Shown here one piece after another: positions 9,818-19,391 of a stretch of 64,000 bases of DNA. The notes beneath the pieces are model-generated. The model did no database searches and was not told where the DNA came from. It worked only from the letters and a program-made list of their open reading frames with translations. Location: assembly GCF_034555375.1 (NCBI RefSeq), contig NZ_CP140706.1:4269001-4333000 (forward strand), given 5' to 3'. Every line of letters starts with the position of its first letter. Within the stretch, counting starts at the first letter, position 1. The position numbers were made by a program, and so were the translations under genes. The DNA comes from Pseudomonas sp. B33.4. GTDB taxonomy: Bacteria; Pseudomonadota; Gammaproteobacteria; Pseudomonadales; Pseudomonadaceae.

Positions 9818-10495
9818 TCAGTGTGCCGCCAACGCCTTGCGCGCCTGCGCTGCTTCGTTTTCCTGACCGGCCTGCGCCAGCTCATCGGCCGCTTTGAGCC
9901 AGCGCTGACGGTCGACAGCGGCCGGGATCTGCGACGGCTTTTGAATCAGAATCGCCCAGCCACCGGACTTTTCCAGCGCCGATTCAAAGGCGCTGAAACT
10001 CATCAGTTCGCGGCGATTCATGCCGGCACGCAGCAGTACCTTCTGTTTATTGCGGTCGTAGCCGGACAGGATCGCGTAACGCGGCTCGGCCCAGAACGCC
10101 GACCCCTCGCTGAAGCGCACCATCACCGGATAACCCGCCGCCACTTGCGTCAAAAGCGCAGGCAGATTGCTGTCCAGTGGATAAACCACCATGCCGTATT
10201 CGCGTGCAAGGTTCTGGATATTCTGCTGCAACTTGTCTTCGGCACCCGGCAAGTGCAGTGGTTTTTCCAGTAAACCCGGGGTGATCACGATGCCCTGCTG
10301 CGACAAGAGGCTGGCCAGCACTTGTGGCCCGCTCTGATTGGCTTCGCCGCGATAGAACGTACCGCTGAGTTCGACCCGTTCCGGCAGGCGCTTGACCTCA
10401 GGCGCGACACTGCCTGCACACCCGGCCAACAGGGCCGCGCAACCGGCCACCAGCAGCGCCACACGAATTCGAGAAAATACCTGCACCATCATCAC
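9818..10495 (-). CDS. C39-like lipoprotein lacking the catalytic residues
   Basis: Predicted lipoprotein (225 aa) with lipobox LLAGC (Cys26). The mature part resembles peptidase C39-like domains, which have papain fold and normally start with a Q..CGPA motif and later a H.vvl.GYD motif. Here the first reads ANQSGPQVLASLL, with Ser55 at the cysteine position, and the second reads PRYAILSGYD, without the histidine. The C-terminal 45 residues are helical and TPR-like. It is therefore probably a non-catalytic binding protein at the outer membrane. The ATG follows GAGAG. Monocistronic. Family assignment is moderate. Confidence 0.75.
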   Translation of the reverse strand: MMMVQVFSRIRVALLVAGCAALLAGCAGSVAPEVKRLPERVELSGTFYRGEANQSGPQVLASLLSQQGIVITPGLLEKPLHLPGAEDKLQQNIQNLAREYGMVVYPLDSNLPALLTQVAAGYPVMVRFSEGSAFWAEPRYAILSGYDRNKQKVLLRAGMNRRELMSFSAFESALEKSGGWAILIQKPSQIPAAVDRQRWLKAADELAQAGQENEAAQARKALAAH

Positions 10496-10723
10496 TCTCT
10501 GTTCAGACGCCGGTCATCGTGTTCCGGCAACGCCTGCGATCATAGGGCCGCGCCAGGCTGCGGTATAGCCTTAAGCGGCAGACACATCGATTGCATAGAG
10601 CAAACTGATTGGTCACCACCGACCTTTGGTCAATAGTCTGAAACACCCCATTGTCTAGACTGTCACTGAAACAGAGCGAATTGAAAAAGTGTGCGCCCGA
10701 TGCAGGGCGAAGAGGAGGCACTG

Positions 10724-10894
10724 ATGAGCCTGACTATGACTATCGTAATGTTGATTGCCGGCTGGCTGGCCGTGGCAGCCGCCATGCTGTGGGGCGTGCT
10801 GCGGGTTTCGCGGCGCCATCATCACCATCCGGTTCAGCCTGCTGCGGTTGAGAAAGCCGAGAAGCACCGGGTACGCCACGCGACTGCGCATTGA
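10724..10894 (+). CDS. Small His-rich single-pass membrane protein
   Basis: A 56-aa protein: one transmembrane helix (about residues 3-24) followed by a basic tail with four consecutive histidines and further His near the end. An excellent AGAGGAGG site six bases before the ATG supports this start rather than the in-frame ATG 11 codons upstream. No family recognised. The His cluster could bind a metal, which is inference. Confidence 0.65.
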   Translation: MSLTMTIVMLIAGWLAVAAAMLWGVLRVSRRHHHHPVQPAAVEKAEKHRVRHATAH

Positions 10895-10915
10895 GTTTAA
10901 ACATCAAAAGCGAAA

Positions 10916-11065
10916 AGTCCCTCACCCTAGCCCTCTCCCAGAGGGAGAGGGGACTGACCGAGTTGTTTTTTCGAGCTACGCCGACCTGCAATACCGAGCC
11001 GAACTCAGGTTTGAGAACCGCACCGAGCGGCCCCCTCTCCCTCGGGAGAGGGCTGGGGTGAGGGG
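10916..11065. mobile_element. MITE-like element, copy 1
   Basis: About 150 bp with inverted ends: CCTCACCCTAGCCCTCTCCC at the left and CTCTCCC..GGGAGAGGGCTGGGGTGAGG at the right. Each end is also a short palindrome by itself (TCTCCC/GGGAGA). The core between them aligns with the inverted core of copy 2 (16003-16176), sharing blocks such as GCCGAC and CGAACTCAG. No coding capacity; probably mobilised in trans. Confidence 0.7.
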
Positions 11066-11098
11066 CTGGTTTTACCAGAGCATAGAGAACCTGAAATG

Positions 11099-11137
11099 AA
11101 AAAAAGGCCGCCTGAACTCAGTTCAAGCGGCCTTTTT
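11099..11137 (-). terminator. Terminator of terC
   Basis: On the minus strand AAGGCCGCTTGAAC pairs with GTTCAGGCGGCCTT (one mismatch), followed by T7, just downstream of the terC stop. Confidence 0.9.
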
Positions 11138-11150
11138 GGCTTACTGGCGG

Positions 11151-11900
11151 TTACGCCTGCTCAGCCAACTTCTTCTGCTTCGCCCGACGCGACATCATGT
11201 TCAGCACTTCAATCGAAGCCGAGAACGCCATCGCCGCATACACATAACCTTTCGGTACGTGGGCGCCGAATCCTTCGGCGATCAGGGTCATACCGATCAT
11301 GATCAGGAAGCCCAAGGCCAGCATCACCACGGTCGGGTTGTCGTTGATGAACTTGGCCAGCGGTTCAGCGGCAAACAGCATCACCAGCACCGACACCACC
11401 ACCGCGATGATCATGATCGGCAAGTGCTCAGTCATGCCGACTGCAGTAATGATGCTGTCGATCGAGAACACCATGTCGAGCATCAGGATCTGGCCGATGG
11501 CGGCGGCAAAACCCAGAGTAACCGTCGAAGTCGCCGACTTCGGGTCTTCCGGTGCCGGGTCCATGCTGTGATGGATCTCGGTCGTGGCCTTCCACACCAG
11601 GAACAGACCACCGGCGATCAGGATCATGTCCTTCCACGAGAATGCCTGACCCAGAATCTCGATCACCGGTGCAGTCAACTGCACGATGAAGGCGATGGTG
11701 CTCAACAGCGCCAGACGCAGGATCAACGCCATGCCGATACCGATGCGGCGTGCTTTCTGCTGGTACTGCTTGGGCAATTTGTTGGTCAGGATCGAGATAA
11801 AGATCAGGTTATCGATGCCGAGCACGATTTCCATCACCACCAATGTGGCCAAAGCAACCCAGGCGGTGGGGCTGGCGGCGAGCTGTAACAGATATTCCAT
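11151..11900 (-). CDS. TerC family integral membrane protein
   Basis: A 249-aa inner-membrane protein with about seven transmembrane segments. The family signatures are [12 protein letters not shown] in the first helix and [16 protein letters not shown] in the middle; their acidic residues lie inside the membrane. TerC proteins are linked to tellurite resistance and, in other bacteria, to manganese export at the time of protein secretion. Which metal or role applies here cannot be read from the sequence. Monocistronic, with its own terminator. Confidence 0.9.
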   Translation of the reverse strand: MEYLLQLAASPTAWVALATLVVMEIVLGIDNLIFISILTNKLPKQYQQKARRIGIGMALILRLALLSTIAFIVQLTAPVIEILGQAFSWKDMILIAGGLFLVWKATTEIHHSMDPAPEDPKSATSTVTLGFAAAIGQILMLDMVFSIDSIITAVGMTEHLPIMIIAVVVSVLVMLFAAEPLAKFINDNPTVVMLALGFLIMIGMTLIAEGFGAHVPKGYVYAAMAFSASIEVLNMMSRRAKQKKLAEQA

Positions 11901-11929
11901 GGGTCAGTCCTGACTCTGTGTAAGACGAA

Positions 11930-12172
11930 TTAGATGGTCTCGGAGGAAGATTCGGATTTTTCCGCGTCTTTTTCCGGTGTTTCTTTTTTCTCGATCAAGC
12001 CGCCGGTGGCATCACTCAGCGCTTGTTCGGCGGCTTTGTGGGTGTCGTCGATCGCTTGCTTGGCGCTTTCGGCAGCCTTGCCCATCAATTGCTGGGCACT
12101 TTTCTCGGCTTGATCGCAACCGGCCAGAAGCAGTAAAGACGTAAACATCAATGCTGGGAGGGTGTATTTCAT
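11930..12172 (-). CDS. Small Ala/Lys-rich lipoprotein
   Basis: An 80-aa predicted lipoprotein: signal MKYTLPALMFTSLLLLAGC with a perfect lipobox (Cys19). The mature part is a likely amphipathic helix (AAESAKQAIDDTHKAAEQAL) and an acidic, Ser-rich tail. Start chosen for the GGAAG site and the signal peptide; the frame is open 19 codons more upstream without a ribosome-binding site. It lies 29 bp upstream of terC on the same strand and may be co-transcribed. Function unknown. Confidence 0.75.
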   Translation of the reverse strand: MKYTLPALMFTSLLLLAGCDQAEKSAQQLMGKAAESAKQAIDDTHKAAEQALSDATGGLIEKKETPEKDAEKSESSSETI

Positions 12173-12305
12173 GGGGCTTCCTTCGAATGAACAGACAGGG
12201 TCACAGACCGGCCGTCGATGGCTGGGCATTCTAGGGAGATGAACACTTCAGGAAAATTCGTATTTTTAGCGGCTATACTTCGGTTTTCACGAAGTGTAGA
12301 TCGCC

Positions 12306-13205
12306 ATGCTCAACTACCGACAACTGCATTACTTCTGGGTTGTAGCCAAGACCGGCAGCATCGTGCGCGCCTGCGAGCAACTGAACCTGACCCCGCAAAC
12401 CATCAGCGGGCAGATTTCCCTGTTCGAACAGACCTATGGCATTGAATTATTCAGACGGGTTGGCCGGCAGCTGGAGCTGACCGAAGCCGGACGCCAGGCC
12501 CTGCCCTACGCCGAGCAGATGTTCCAGCTCGGCGGCGAACTGGAACTGATGCTGCGCGCACAACCCAACGAACAGCAGATCCTGTTCCGTGTAGGGGTGG
12601 CAGACGTGGTGCCGAAGTCCATTGTCTATCGCCTGATCGCACCGACCATGGAGCTGAACGAACCGCTGCGCATCACCTGTCGCGAAGACAAACTCGAACG
12701 CTTGCTCGCCGATCTGGCCATCCAGCGCCTGGACCTGGTGATCTCCGACAGCCCGATGCCCTCGCATCTGGACATCAAGGGCTACAGCCAGAAACTCGGT
12801 GAATGCGGGATCAGTTTCTTTGCCACCGCTGAACTGGCGGCCAGATACGGTCAGGATTTCCCGCGCAGCCTGCACGGCGCGCCACTGCTGATTCCCGGCG
12901 CGGAAACCGTAGTGCGCAGCCGCTTGCAGCGCTGGTTTGCCGAGCAGCAGATCCAGCCGCAAATCGTCGGCGAGTTTGATGACAGTGCCTTGATGCAGGC
13001 GTTCGGCCAATCCGGCAGCGGGATTTTTATCGGCCCGAGCGTGATTGCCGATGAAGTGAAGCGCCAGTACGGCGTCGAACTGATAGGCCAGACCGACGCA
13101 GTGACCGAGTCGTTCTATGCCATTTCGGTGGAACGCAAGGTCAAGCACCCCGGTATCGTTGCGATTACCGAAGGTGCCCGACGCGAGCTGTTTACGGCGT
13201 TATGA
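12306..13205 (+). CDS. nhaR: LysR-type regulator, NhaR-like
   Basis: A 299-aa LysR regulator. The N-terminal winged helix-turn-helix LNYRQLHYFWVVAKTGSIVRACEQLNLTPQTISGQI has the NhaR-specific YFW and QTISGQI features. The C-terminal effector domain has LGECGISFFA and a typical two-lobe arrangement. NhaR in enterobacteria responds to sodium and activates nhaA; no antiporter gene is adjacent here, so its target is unknown. It ends convergently with the MFS gene, overlapping it by 6 bp. Confidence 0.85.
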   Translation: MLNYRQLHYFWVVAKTGSIVRACEQLNLTPQTISGQISLFEQTYGIELFRRVGRQLELTEAGRQALPYAEQMFQLGGELELMLRAQPNEQQILFRVGVADVVPKSIVYRLIAPTMELNEPLRITCREDKLERLLADLAIQRLDLVISDSPMPSHLDIKGYSQKLGECGISFFATAELAARYGQDFPRSLHGAPLLIPGAETVVRSRLQRWFAEQQIQPQIVGEFDDSALMQAFGQSGSGIFIGPSVIADEVKRQYGVELIGQTDAVTESFYAISVERKVKHPGIVAITEGARRELFTAL

Positions 13206-14363
13206 GGCCTCAGCGCACATTTCGCGCGGCTTGAGTGTCATCAGCACCATGGCGAGGAACACTGAGAGCAAGATGAAACCGGCGGCGGCAAAGCCAAGGA
13301 AGCCCAGACCCGCGCTGTCGATGACCCGGCCTCCGACGATAGCGCCCAGACCGATGCCCAGATTGGCCCCGGCGATGTTCAGCGAAGCGGCAAAGGCCGG
13401 CGCTTGCGGCGCGGCTTTCATCAGACGCACATGGCTGACCAGAAACAACGCGGCCTGGGTGATGCCCCAGATTCCCATCGCCACCGCCAGTCCCAGCGGC
13501 GAGTGAATGTTCGGCACCAGCGAGACCATGCCGGAAATCATGAACGCACAGAACAACACCGACGCCCCTAGCGGATGCCGGTCCACCGCACGACCGCCCA
13601 GCGAGTTGCCAATCAGCCCGACCGCGCCGAAGGCCATCAGGCACCAGCCGACAACGGTGCCGTTGAACCCGGCAAGGCGCTCAAGAATGTCGGCGAGATA
13701 GGTATAAGCGGTAAACATGCCGCTAAACACCAGAATCGACAGGACGATATGGCCGATCATCAACGGGCTGCGCAGGATCTTGAACTGCGAGCGGAAGCTG
13801 ACCTGATGCTGATGCAAACTGGTTTTCGGCAGGTAAACAAACAGCAGCAAGGCTTTGGCAAAAGCGATGACCGCGAGAATGCCAAAGGCACTGCGCCAGC
13901 CGAACGCGTCAGAAATCAGTGTGCCGACCGGGATGCCGAACACCGTGGCGCAGACGATGCCGAAGCCGATCTTGGCGATCGCCCGACCGGCGAAATCCGG
14001 GCCGACGATGTCCACGGCGGTCTCACTGGCCAAGGCCCAGAACACTGGCAAGCCGAGCGCCGGGATCAACCGGGCAATCGCCATCACCCAGATGTTCGGC
14101 GCCAGCGCCGCCACGGTATTGGCCAGACCAAACATGATCAGGATGCTGATAAACAGCTTGCGCCGCTCGAAGCGGGCGAAATAGGCGGTCAGGAAAGGCC
14201 CGAACATCGCCACCGTGAAGGCGAACAAAGTCACCAGCAATCCGGCCTGCGGGATGGTGACTTCAAGATCTCGGGCAATCGCCGGCAGCAGGCCGACGAT
14301 GACGAATTCCGTGGTCAGCACCGTGAACCCGGCGGCAGACAACAGAAGAATGGGCAACAGCAT
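13200..14363 (-). CDS. MFS transporter of the DHA1/YdhP type
   Basis: A 387-aa, 12-helix major facilitator. The N-terminal signature LTTEFVIVGLLPAIARDL and the loop ARFERRKLF between helices 2 and 3 place it among the DHA1 efflux carriers related to AraJ, YdhP and NepI. Start MLLPILLLSAAGF was chosen because it follows GGAG at six bases and begins the first helix; the open frame extends 37 codons further without support. Substrate unknown. Convergent with nhaR. Confidence 0.85.
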   Translation of the reverse strand: MLLPILLLSAAGFTVLTTEFVIVGLLPAIARDLEVTIPQAGLLVTLFAFTVAMFGPFLTAYFARFERRKLFISILIMFGLANTVAALAPNIWVMAIARLIPALGLPVFWALASETAVDIVGPDFAGRAIAKIGFGIVCATVFGIPVGTLISDAFGWRSAFGILAVIAFAKALLLFVYLPKTSLHQHQVSFRSQFKILRSPLMIGHIVLSILVFSGMFTAYTYLADILERLAGFNGTVVGWCLMAFGAVGLIGNSLGGRAVDRHPLGASVLFCAFMISGMVSLVPNIHSPLGLAVAMGIWGITQAALFLVSHVRLMKAAPQAPAFAASLNIAGANLGIGLGAIVGGRVIDSAGLGFLGFAAAGFILLSVFLAMVLMTLKPREMCAEAS

Positions 14364-14700
14364 GCGCAACTCCAGCAAAACGACGACACCAGCGTTGACC
14401 CGGAGGCCCGCTGGCAGAGTTTGAAAATAAGGATGCGCAATCTTAACAGAGTGTGTCCGCACTGACTTGCACAAACCTGTCTATCTTGTCGATGGATCGG
14501 GTGGCAGATCGTCACAGGCCTGAAGGATAAGGCCTACGCTGTGATAAAGTCCGCGCCCTGAAAAACGTACAGCCTGTTCAACGACCGGTTTATTGGCGTT
14601 GATGTCGCGTCAACACTTTCGGTTCGTGGCACTGATCTGCCCCCGTTTTACCAGTGCTTCCACGCAACCTTGCACCCTATAAAAAATCAGAGATGCCGTT
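14364..14700. other. Divergent promoter region, MFS and sstT
   Basis: About 340 bases between two divergent transporter genes, with no gene. A TATAAA sequence lies about 20 bases before sstT and could be a -10 with a very short leader, but its -35 is poor. Nothing else stands out. Confidence 0.4.
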
Positions 14701-15933
14701 ATGACCGCTTCATCCCCTTCTCTATTGCAACGTTTGAAAAATCTCAGCCTGGTCACGCAGATCGTGATCGGTTTGATCGCTGGTATCGCCTTGGCGATGT
14801 TTGCCCCGGAAGCCGCGAAATCCACAGCATTCATCGGCAAGGTGTTCGTTTCGGCGTTGAAAGCCGTGGCACCGATTCTGGTGTTCGTCCTCGTGATGGC
14901 GTCGATTGCCAACCACAAGCACGGTCAGGAAACTCATATCCGCCCGATTCTGTTCCTTTATCTACTGGGCACCTTCGCCGCAGCAGTGGTGGCCGTGGTT
15001 GCGAGCATGGCGTTCCCGTCGCATCTGGTGCTGTCCACCGAAAACGTTGCGGTGACCGCGCCGGGCGGCATCGGCGAAGTATTGCAAAGCCTGCTGTTGA
15101 GCGTGGTGGACAACCCGGTCAGCGCGCTGATGAACGCCAACTTCATCGGCGTTCTGGCCTGGGCGATCGGCATGGGCATCGCGATTCGCCATGCCGGCGA
15201 CACCACCCGCGAAGTGCTGGGCGATCTGTCCAACGGCGTGACGGTGATCGTGCGCGTAGTGATTCGCTTCGCCCCGCTGGGTATTTTCGGTCTGGTCGCT
15301 TCGACTCTCGCCACCTCCGGCTTCGGTGCGCTGATCGGTTATGCGCACCTGCTGGCCGTGCTGCTCGGCTGCATGCTGTTCGTGGCGCTGGTGATGAACC
15401 CGCTGATCGTCTTCTGGAAGCTGCGTCGCAACCCGTACCCGCTGACCCTCAAGTGCCTGCGTGAAAGCGGTATCACCGCGTTTTTCACCCGCAGCTCGGC
15501 GGCGAACATTCCGGTCAACCTGGAACTGAGCAAGCGCCTGGGCCTGCATGAAGACACCTATTCGGTGTCGATTCCGCTGGGCGCGACCATCAACATGGCT
15601 GGCGCGGCGATCACCATTACTGTGTTGACCCTGGCTGCCGTGCACACCTTGGGCATTGCCGTGGACATTCCGACGGCGATCCTGCTCAGCGTTGTCGCTG
15701 CGATTTGCGCGTGTGGCGCTTCGGGTGTGGCGGGCGGCTCGCTGTTGTTGATTCCACTGGCGTGCAGCCTGTTCGGGATTCCGAGCGAGATTGCCATGCA
15801 GGTGGTGGCGGTCGGTTTCATTATTGGCGTGTTGCAGGATTCGGCGGAGACTGCGCTGAACTCGTCGACTGACGTGCTGTTCACCGCTGCGGCGTGTCTG
15901 GGTGAAGAAGCAAAAGCCCAACGTACGGCTTAA
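14701..15933 (+). CDS. sstT: Serine/threonine:sodium symporter SstT
   Basis: A 410-aa inner-membrane symporter of the dicarboxylate/amino acid:cation family that takes up L-serine and L-threonine with sodium. Characteristic are [21 protein letters not shown] (the serine-rich hairpin), [13 protein letters not shown], and the C-terminal [30 protein letters not shown]. Length agrees with SstT. Followed by its own terminator. Confidence 0.95.
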   Translation: MTASSPSLLQRLKNLSLVTQIVIGLIAGIALAMFAPEAAKSTAFIGKVFVSALKAVAPILVFVLVMASIANHKHGQETHIRPILFLYLLGTFAAAVVAVVASMAFPSHLVLSTENVAVTAPGGIGEVLQSLLLSVVDNPVSALMNANFIGVLAWAIGMGIAIRHAGDTTREVLGDLSNGVTVIVRVVIRFAPLGIFGLVASTLATSGFGALIGYAHLLAVLLGCMLFVALVMNPLIVFWKLRRNPYPLTLKCLRESGITAFFTRSSAANIPVNLELSKRLGLHEDTYSVSIPLGATINMAGAAITITVLTLAAVHTLGIAVDIPTAILLSVVAAICACGASGVAGGSLLLIPLACSLFGIPSEIAMQVVAVGFIIGVLQDSAETALNSSTDVLFTAAACLGEEAKAQRTA

Positions 15934-15947
15934 TATTCGCTGTAATG

Positions 15948-15986
15948 AAAAAGCCCGCCACGGTGTGAACCTTGGCGGGCTTTTTT
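15948..15986 (+). terminator. Terminator of sstT
   Basis: AAAGCCCGCCA/TGGCGGGCTTT stem with a 13-base loop and T6, just after sstT. Confidence 0.92.
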
Positions 15987-16002
15987 GTGGCTGAGATCTT
16001 TT

Positions 16003-16176
16003 CCCCCTCACCCCAACCCTCTCCCCCAAGGGGGCGAGGGGGAAGGGAGCCGATCGTTGTTGCCCTCAAGACTGAGTTCGACTTGATATTTCACGTCGGC
16101 ATATCTCGGGCAAACAACGCGATCAGTCCCCTCTCCCTCCGGGAGAGGGCTAGGCGGGCGGCGTTCCGATGAGGGG
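16003..16176. mobile_element. MITE-like element, copy 2
   Basis: Same ends as copy 1. The left end is CCCCTCACCCCAACCCTCTC and the right end starts CCCCTCTCCCTCCGGGAGAG. The core matches copy 1 in reverse orientation. The right end is disturbed: GGGGTGAGGGG is replaced by a longer stretch ending in GATGAGGGG. It separates sstT from the DUF1993 gene and has no coding capacity. Confidence 0.7.
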
Positions 16177-16186
16177 CTTTTGATGG

Positions 16187-16696
16187 TTAGAACGCGCCCA
16201 TGTAATCACGCTTGCCCACTTCAACGCCGTTATGACGCAGCAGCGCATAGGTAGTGGTGACGTGGAAGAAGAACTGCGGCAGACCGTAGGTCAGCAGGTA
16301 AGCCTGACCGCTGAAGCGTTTTTCCTTTGGGGTGCCCGGACGAGTAACGATTTCGATGCCTTCCTTGCCATCGATCTGCTCCGGCTTGATCTCGCCGATG
16401 TAGGCCAGAACCTTGGCGATCAGGGCTTGCAGCTCGGCGAAGGTGGTTTCGGTATCGTCGTACTTCGGCACTTCGATTTCAGCCAGACGCGAAGAAACGC
16501 CCTTGGCGAAGTCAACGGCGATCTGCACCTGGCGGGTCAGCGGGAACATGTCCGGGTACAGACGGGCCTGCAGGAACGCGTTCGGGTCGATGTTTTTCTC
16601 GGTGGCGTGGGCTTCAGCCTTTTTCAGTACATCGCTCAGCGCGTTGAGCATTTGTTGAAAAACCGGGACGGATGCGGCGTACAGGGAAATGGTCAT
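16187..16696 (-). CDS. DUF1993 family protein
   Basis: A 169-aa soluble protein of the DUF1993 family, which has a DinB-like four-helix arrangement. Seen here are the N-terminal SLYAASVPVFQQML, a conserved FPLTRQVQIAVDFAKG and the C-terminal YGLPQFFFHVTTTYALLRHNGVEVGKRDYMG. The latter contains the conserved His of the possible metal site. No catalytic role is established. Divergent from the YceH gene. Confidence 0.9.
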   Translation of the reverse strand: MTISLYAASVPVFQQMLNALSDVLKKAEAHATEKNIDPNAFLQARLYPDMFPLTRQVQIAVDFAKGVSSRLAEIEVPKYDDTETTFAELQALIAKVLAYIGEIKPEQIDGKEGIEIVTRPGTPKEKRFSGQAYLLTYGLPQFFFHVTTTYALLRHNGVEVGKRDYMGAF

Positions 16697-16821
16697 GGCA
16701 GTCTCGTGTGGTGGCTGGGTGGAACAAGGAGGCGATTATAGCCATGCTTGATGACCACACGGCTTGCCTTTTGTTTGGCAAGGATTAGGCTAGGCGCCTT
16801 CGACTGCAAAGGGAACGCGCG

Positions 16822-17469
16822 ATGACCACTGAACCAGAATCCACCTTCGACGAGCCACGGCTCAATGCCACGGAAATCCGCATTCTCGGCTCGTTGATCG
16901 AGAAACAGGCAACCAGTCCGGAAACCTATCCGCTGACCCTTAATGCGCTGGTCACGGCGTGCAATCAGAAAACCAGCCGTGAACCGGTGATGAACCTGAC
17001 TCAGGGCCAGGTCGGGCAGAGTTTGCGTGCGCTGGAGGGTCGCGGTTTCGCCAAACTGGTGATGGGCAGTCGCGCCGACCGCTGGGAGCACAAGGTCGAC
17101 AAGGCACTGGAACTGGTGCCGGCGCAGGTGATTCTCAGTGGTTTGATGTTTCTGCGTGGCCCGCAGACCGTCAATGAGCTGCTGACCCGCAGTGGGCGCA
17201 TGCATGAATTTGAAGACACCGAGCAGGTGGTGCATCAGCTTGAACGCTTGATTGCGCGGGGGCTGGCGGTGTTGATTCCGCGCCAGGCCGGGCAACGTGA
17301 AGATCGTTACACCCATGCCCTGGGTGATCCGGCGGATATCGAGGCGATCATGGCGGCACGGCAGAATCCCTCGGATCGGGGCGCAAGCAGTGGCGTGTCA
17401 GTCGAGCGCATCGAAGAGCTGGAGGCGCGGATCGCCGCACTGGAAGAACGCCTGGCCCGCCTGGAATAA
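16822..17469 (+). CDS. yceH: YceH family (DUF480) winged-helix protein
   Basis: A 215-aa protein with the two winged-helix domains of the YceH family. The first begins [40 protein letters not shown], and the second contains [26 protein letters not shown] sequence near residue 115. A C-terminal coiled coil ([18 protein letters not shown]) suits oligomerisation. Function in the cell is not settled. Ends directly at a REPIN. Confidence 0.93.
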   Translation: MTTEPESTFDEPRLNATEIRILGSLIEKQATSPETYPLTLNALVTACNQKTSREPVMNLTQGQVGQSLRALEGRGFAKLVMGSRADRWEHKVDKALELVPAQVILSGLMFLRGPQTVNELLTRSGRMHEFEDTEQVVHQLERLIARGLAVLIPRQAGQREDRYTHALGDPADIEAIMAARQNPSDRGASSGVSVERIEELEARIAALEERLARLE

Positions 17470-17483
17470 CCGCACAAAACCAA

Positions 17484-17572
17484 TGTAGGCCTTCGCCTGC
17501 TCGCGATAGCGGTGTGTCAGTCAAACATGATGTGACTGACACACCGCTATCGCGAGCAGGCGAAGGCCTACA
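17484..17572. repeat. REPIN, type A variant with perfect 40-bp arms
   Basis: Arms 17484-17523 and 17533-17572 are exactly complementary over 40 bp, with a 9-base loop. The arm starts TGTAGGCCTTCGCCTGCTCG and continues GCGATAGCGGTGTGTCAGTCA. It lies between the convergent ends of yceH and the cupin gene. Confidence 0.92.
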
Positions 17573-17585
17573 AGGGATCTATGTT

Positions 17586-18104
17586 TTACTCGCCATCCCA
17601 GTAATCAACGCCATCCGCCTGCCGTGCCACCGCGACGAAGCCTGAGGCATTGCCCTCAGCATCCACCTGAAAATTATCAATCACCGCATATTTGTTCGAA
17701 TCGGGGTATTCGCAAATGTCCGGCTGCTGTTGAGTACTCACCGCCAGATAACGCAGTTCGGCCTGACTGGTGTTGATGATCTGATGCGCCTTCTCCGGAC
17801 CACCCGGGGGGCAGGCAATCACATCACCTTCGCGAATTGGAAAACGCTCGGCGCCAAGACGCACCTCGCCCTCCCCGGCCACCACGTAAAACATTTCTTC
17901 GTTGACCCGATGACTGTGAAACGGACTGCCGCGCATGCCCGGCGGTAGCGCGTACAAGCGATAACCGAGTTTTTGCGAACCCAATTGCTGGCCAACACGG
18001 GCCATGCGCTGCTGATAGCGCCCGGCGGTTTCGCCTTCCGGGGCCAGGGCTTCGGGCAGGGGTTCGAGTTCGACCTGATGCAGGTTGAGAATGGGTGGGT
18101 GCAT
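17586..18104 (-). CDS. Cupin domain protein
   Basis: A 172-aa single-domain cupin. Metal-binding motif 1 is read as SPFHSHRVNEEMFYVVAGEGEVRLG (His64 and His66 region, with the following Glu), and motif 2 includes PGGPEKAHQIINTS. It may be an isomerase or small-molecule sensor; the substrate is not evident. The gene stands alone between two REPINs. Confidence 0.85.
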   Translation of the reverse strand: MHPPILNLHQVELEPLPEALAPEGETAGRYQQRMARVGQQLGSQKLGYRLYALPPGMRGSPFHSHRVNEEMFYVVAGEGEVRLGAERFPIREGDVIACPPGGPEKAHQIINTSQAELRYLAVSTQQQPDICEYPDSNKYAVIDNFQVDAEGNASGFVAVARQADGVDYWDGE

Positions 18105-18190
18105 GGGGAGCCTCGGTCACGGTTTTTGTGGTGGGCAAGTCTGTGCTTGCTGGGGAGGCAGTATAGGCAGCAGGATAAACCGCGGTGAAT

Positions 18191-18285
18191 TCATCGCTGG
18201 CAAGCCAGCTCCCACAAGGTAGGGGAGCTGCTCACAGATTTGTGTTCCAACTCGATACCTGTGGGAGCTGGCTTGCCAGCGATGA
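18191..18285. repeat. REPIN, type C
   Basis: Arms 18191-18216 and 18260-18285 are inverted copies built on TGTGGGAGCTGGCTTGCCAG followed by CGATGA. The head hairpin is GCTGGC/GCCAGC. It lies between the cupin gene and the shikimate-dehydrogenase-like gene. Confidence 0.9.
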
Positions 18286-18316
18286 GGCCGGTTAACTCAC
18301 AGCACAATCATGAGAA

Positions 18317-19135
18317 TCAGCTCCGGGCAAACGCCACCGCCGCCGCAAATTGCTCTTCATTCGGCCGAACGCCGGTGTACAGCACAAACTGCTCCAGTGC
18401 CTGAATCGCGATAACTTCCAGACCGGTAATCACCTTTTTACCTTCGCCCCGAGCACGCACGATCAACGGCGTTTCCGACGGAATCGCCACCACATCAAAA
18501 ACCGTATCAGCTGCTGCGATAACTTCAGGCGCGAACGCCAACTGCCCCGCCTCCGGCCCGCCGTCCATACCCACCGGCGTCACGTTGATCAGCATCTGCG
18601 GACGCTCCTCGCCCAGTTCCGCCTGCCAGCGATAACCCAGCGAATCCGCCAATGCACGCCCGGCGCGCTCGTTGCGGGCGACGATCAAACCGTTTTTGTA
18701 ACCGCCATCACGCAAGGCACTGGCCACCGCTTTGGCCATACCGCCGCTGCCACGCAGGGCAAAAGTCGAATCCTTGGGCACCGCGTGGGTTTTCAGCAAC
18801 TGCTCGATGGCAATGTAATCGGTGTTGTAAGCCTTGAGATGGCCGTCGGTATTGACGATGGTGTTGATCGACTGGATCGCCGCCGCCGACGCATCCAGTT
18901 CATCGACCAGCGCAATGCACGCTTCTTTGAACGGCATCGACACGCCGCAACCACGGATTCCCAAGGCGCGAATACCACCGACTGCGCCGGTCAGGTCTTG
19001 GCTGCTGAACGCTTTGTAATAGAAGTTCAGACCCAACTGCTCATACAAATGGTTATGAAACCGCAGACCGAAATTGCCTGGGCGCCCCGACAGGGACATG
19101 CACAGTTGGGTGTCTTTGTTCGGGTTCATCTGCAT
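18317..19135 (-). CDS. Shikimate dehydrogenase-like protein
   Basis: A 272-aa NAD(P)-dependent enzyme of the AroE fold. Substrate-side residues resemble the SdhL/HI0607 subgroup: SLSGRPGNFG near the N-terminus, Lys70 in SMPFKEA and Asp106 in YNTDY, matching the catalytic Lys-Asp pair. The dinucleotide site is GSGGMAKA at 129-136. AroE paralogues of this subgroup may be poor shikimate dehydrogenases, so the substrate is uncertain. AAGGAG lies seven bases before the ATG. Confidence 0.88.
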   Translation of the reverse strand: MQMNPNKDTQLCMSLSGRPGNFGLRFHNHLYEQLGLNFYYKAFSSQDLTGAVGGIRALGIRGCGVSMPFKEACIALVDELDASAAAIQSINTIVNTDGHLKAYNTDYIAIEQLLKTHAVPKDSTFALRGSGGMAKAVASALRDGGYKNGLIVARNERAGRALADSLGYRWQAELGEERPQMLINVTPVGMDGGPEAGQLAFAPEVIAAADTVFDVVAIPSETPLIVRARGEGKKVITGLEVIAIQALEQFVLYTGVRPNEEQFAAAVAFARS

Positions 19136-19391
19136 GAAACTTCTCCTTCAAACGCACTTTCGGATAGACGGGATTAGCCAGTCCATCGGGTTCTGAACGA
19201 TCATTGAGGCCTGTTCTAAACGTGTTCTATGGCCCTTGTCCGGCCCGGTAAAGAAGCCGGTACAGACCTTACACAAAATTTACCCAGCGGCTGTGCTGAT
19301 TTTCAGAATTTCGCTGTCTTAGAAGTATCCCCGCGACAACTGTGGGCCTGGTGCAGGCCCTGCCGCCGGGTCGAAGAACCGAGGACTTATC

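Noticed and set aside
13575..14465. Plus-strand frame opposite the MFS gene, rich in charged residues
   Set aside because: Shadow of a 12-helix transporter; hydrophobic codons read backwards give charged and polar residues.
17484..17572. Treating the perfect 40-bp palindrome as a terminator of yceH
   Set aside because: It has no T-run and its arms match REPIN sequences elsewhere in the window; it may still affect RNA ends, but the repeat assignment is better supported.
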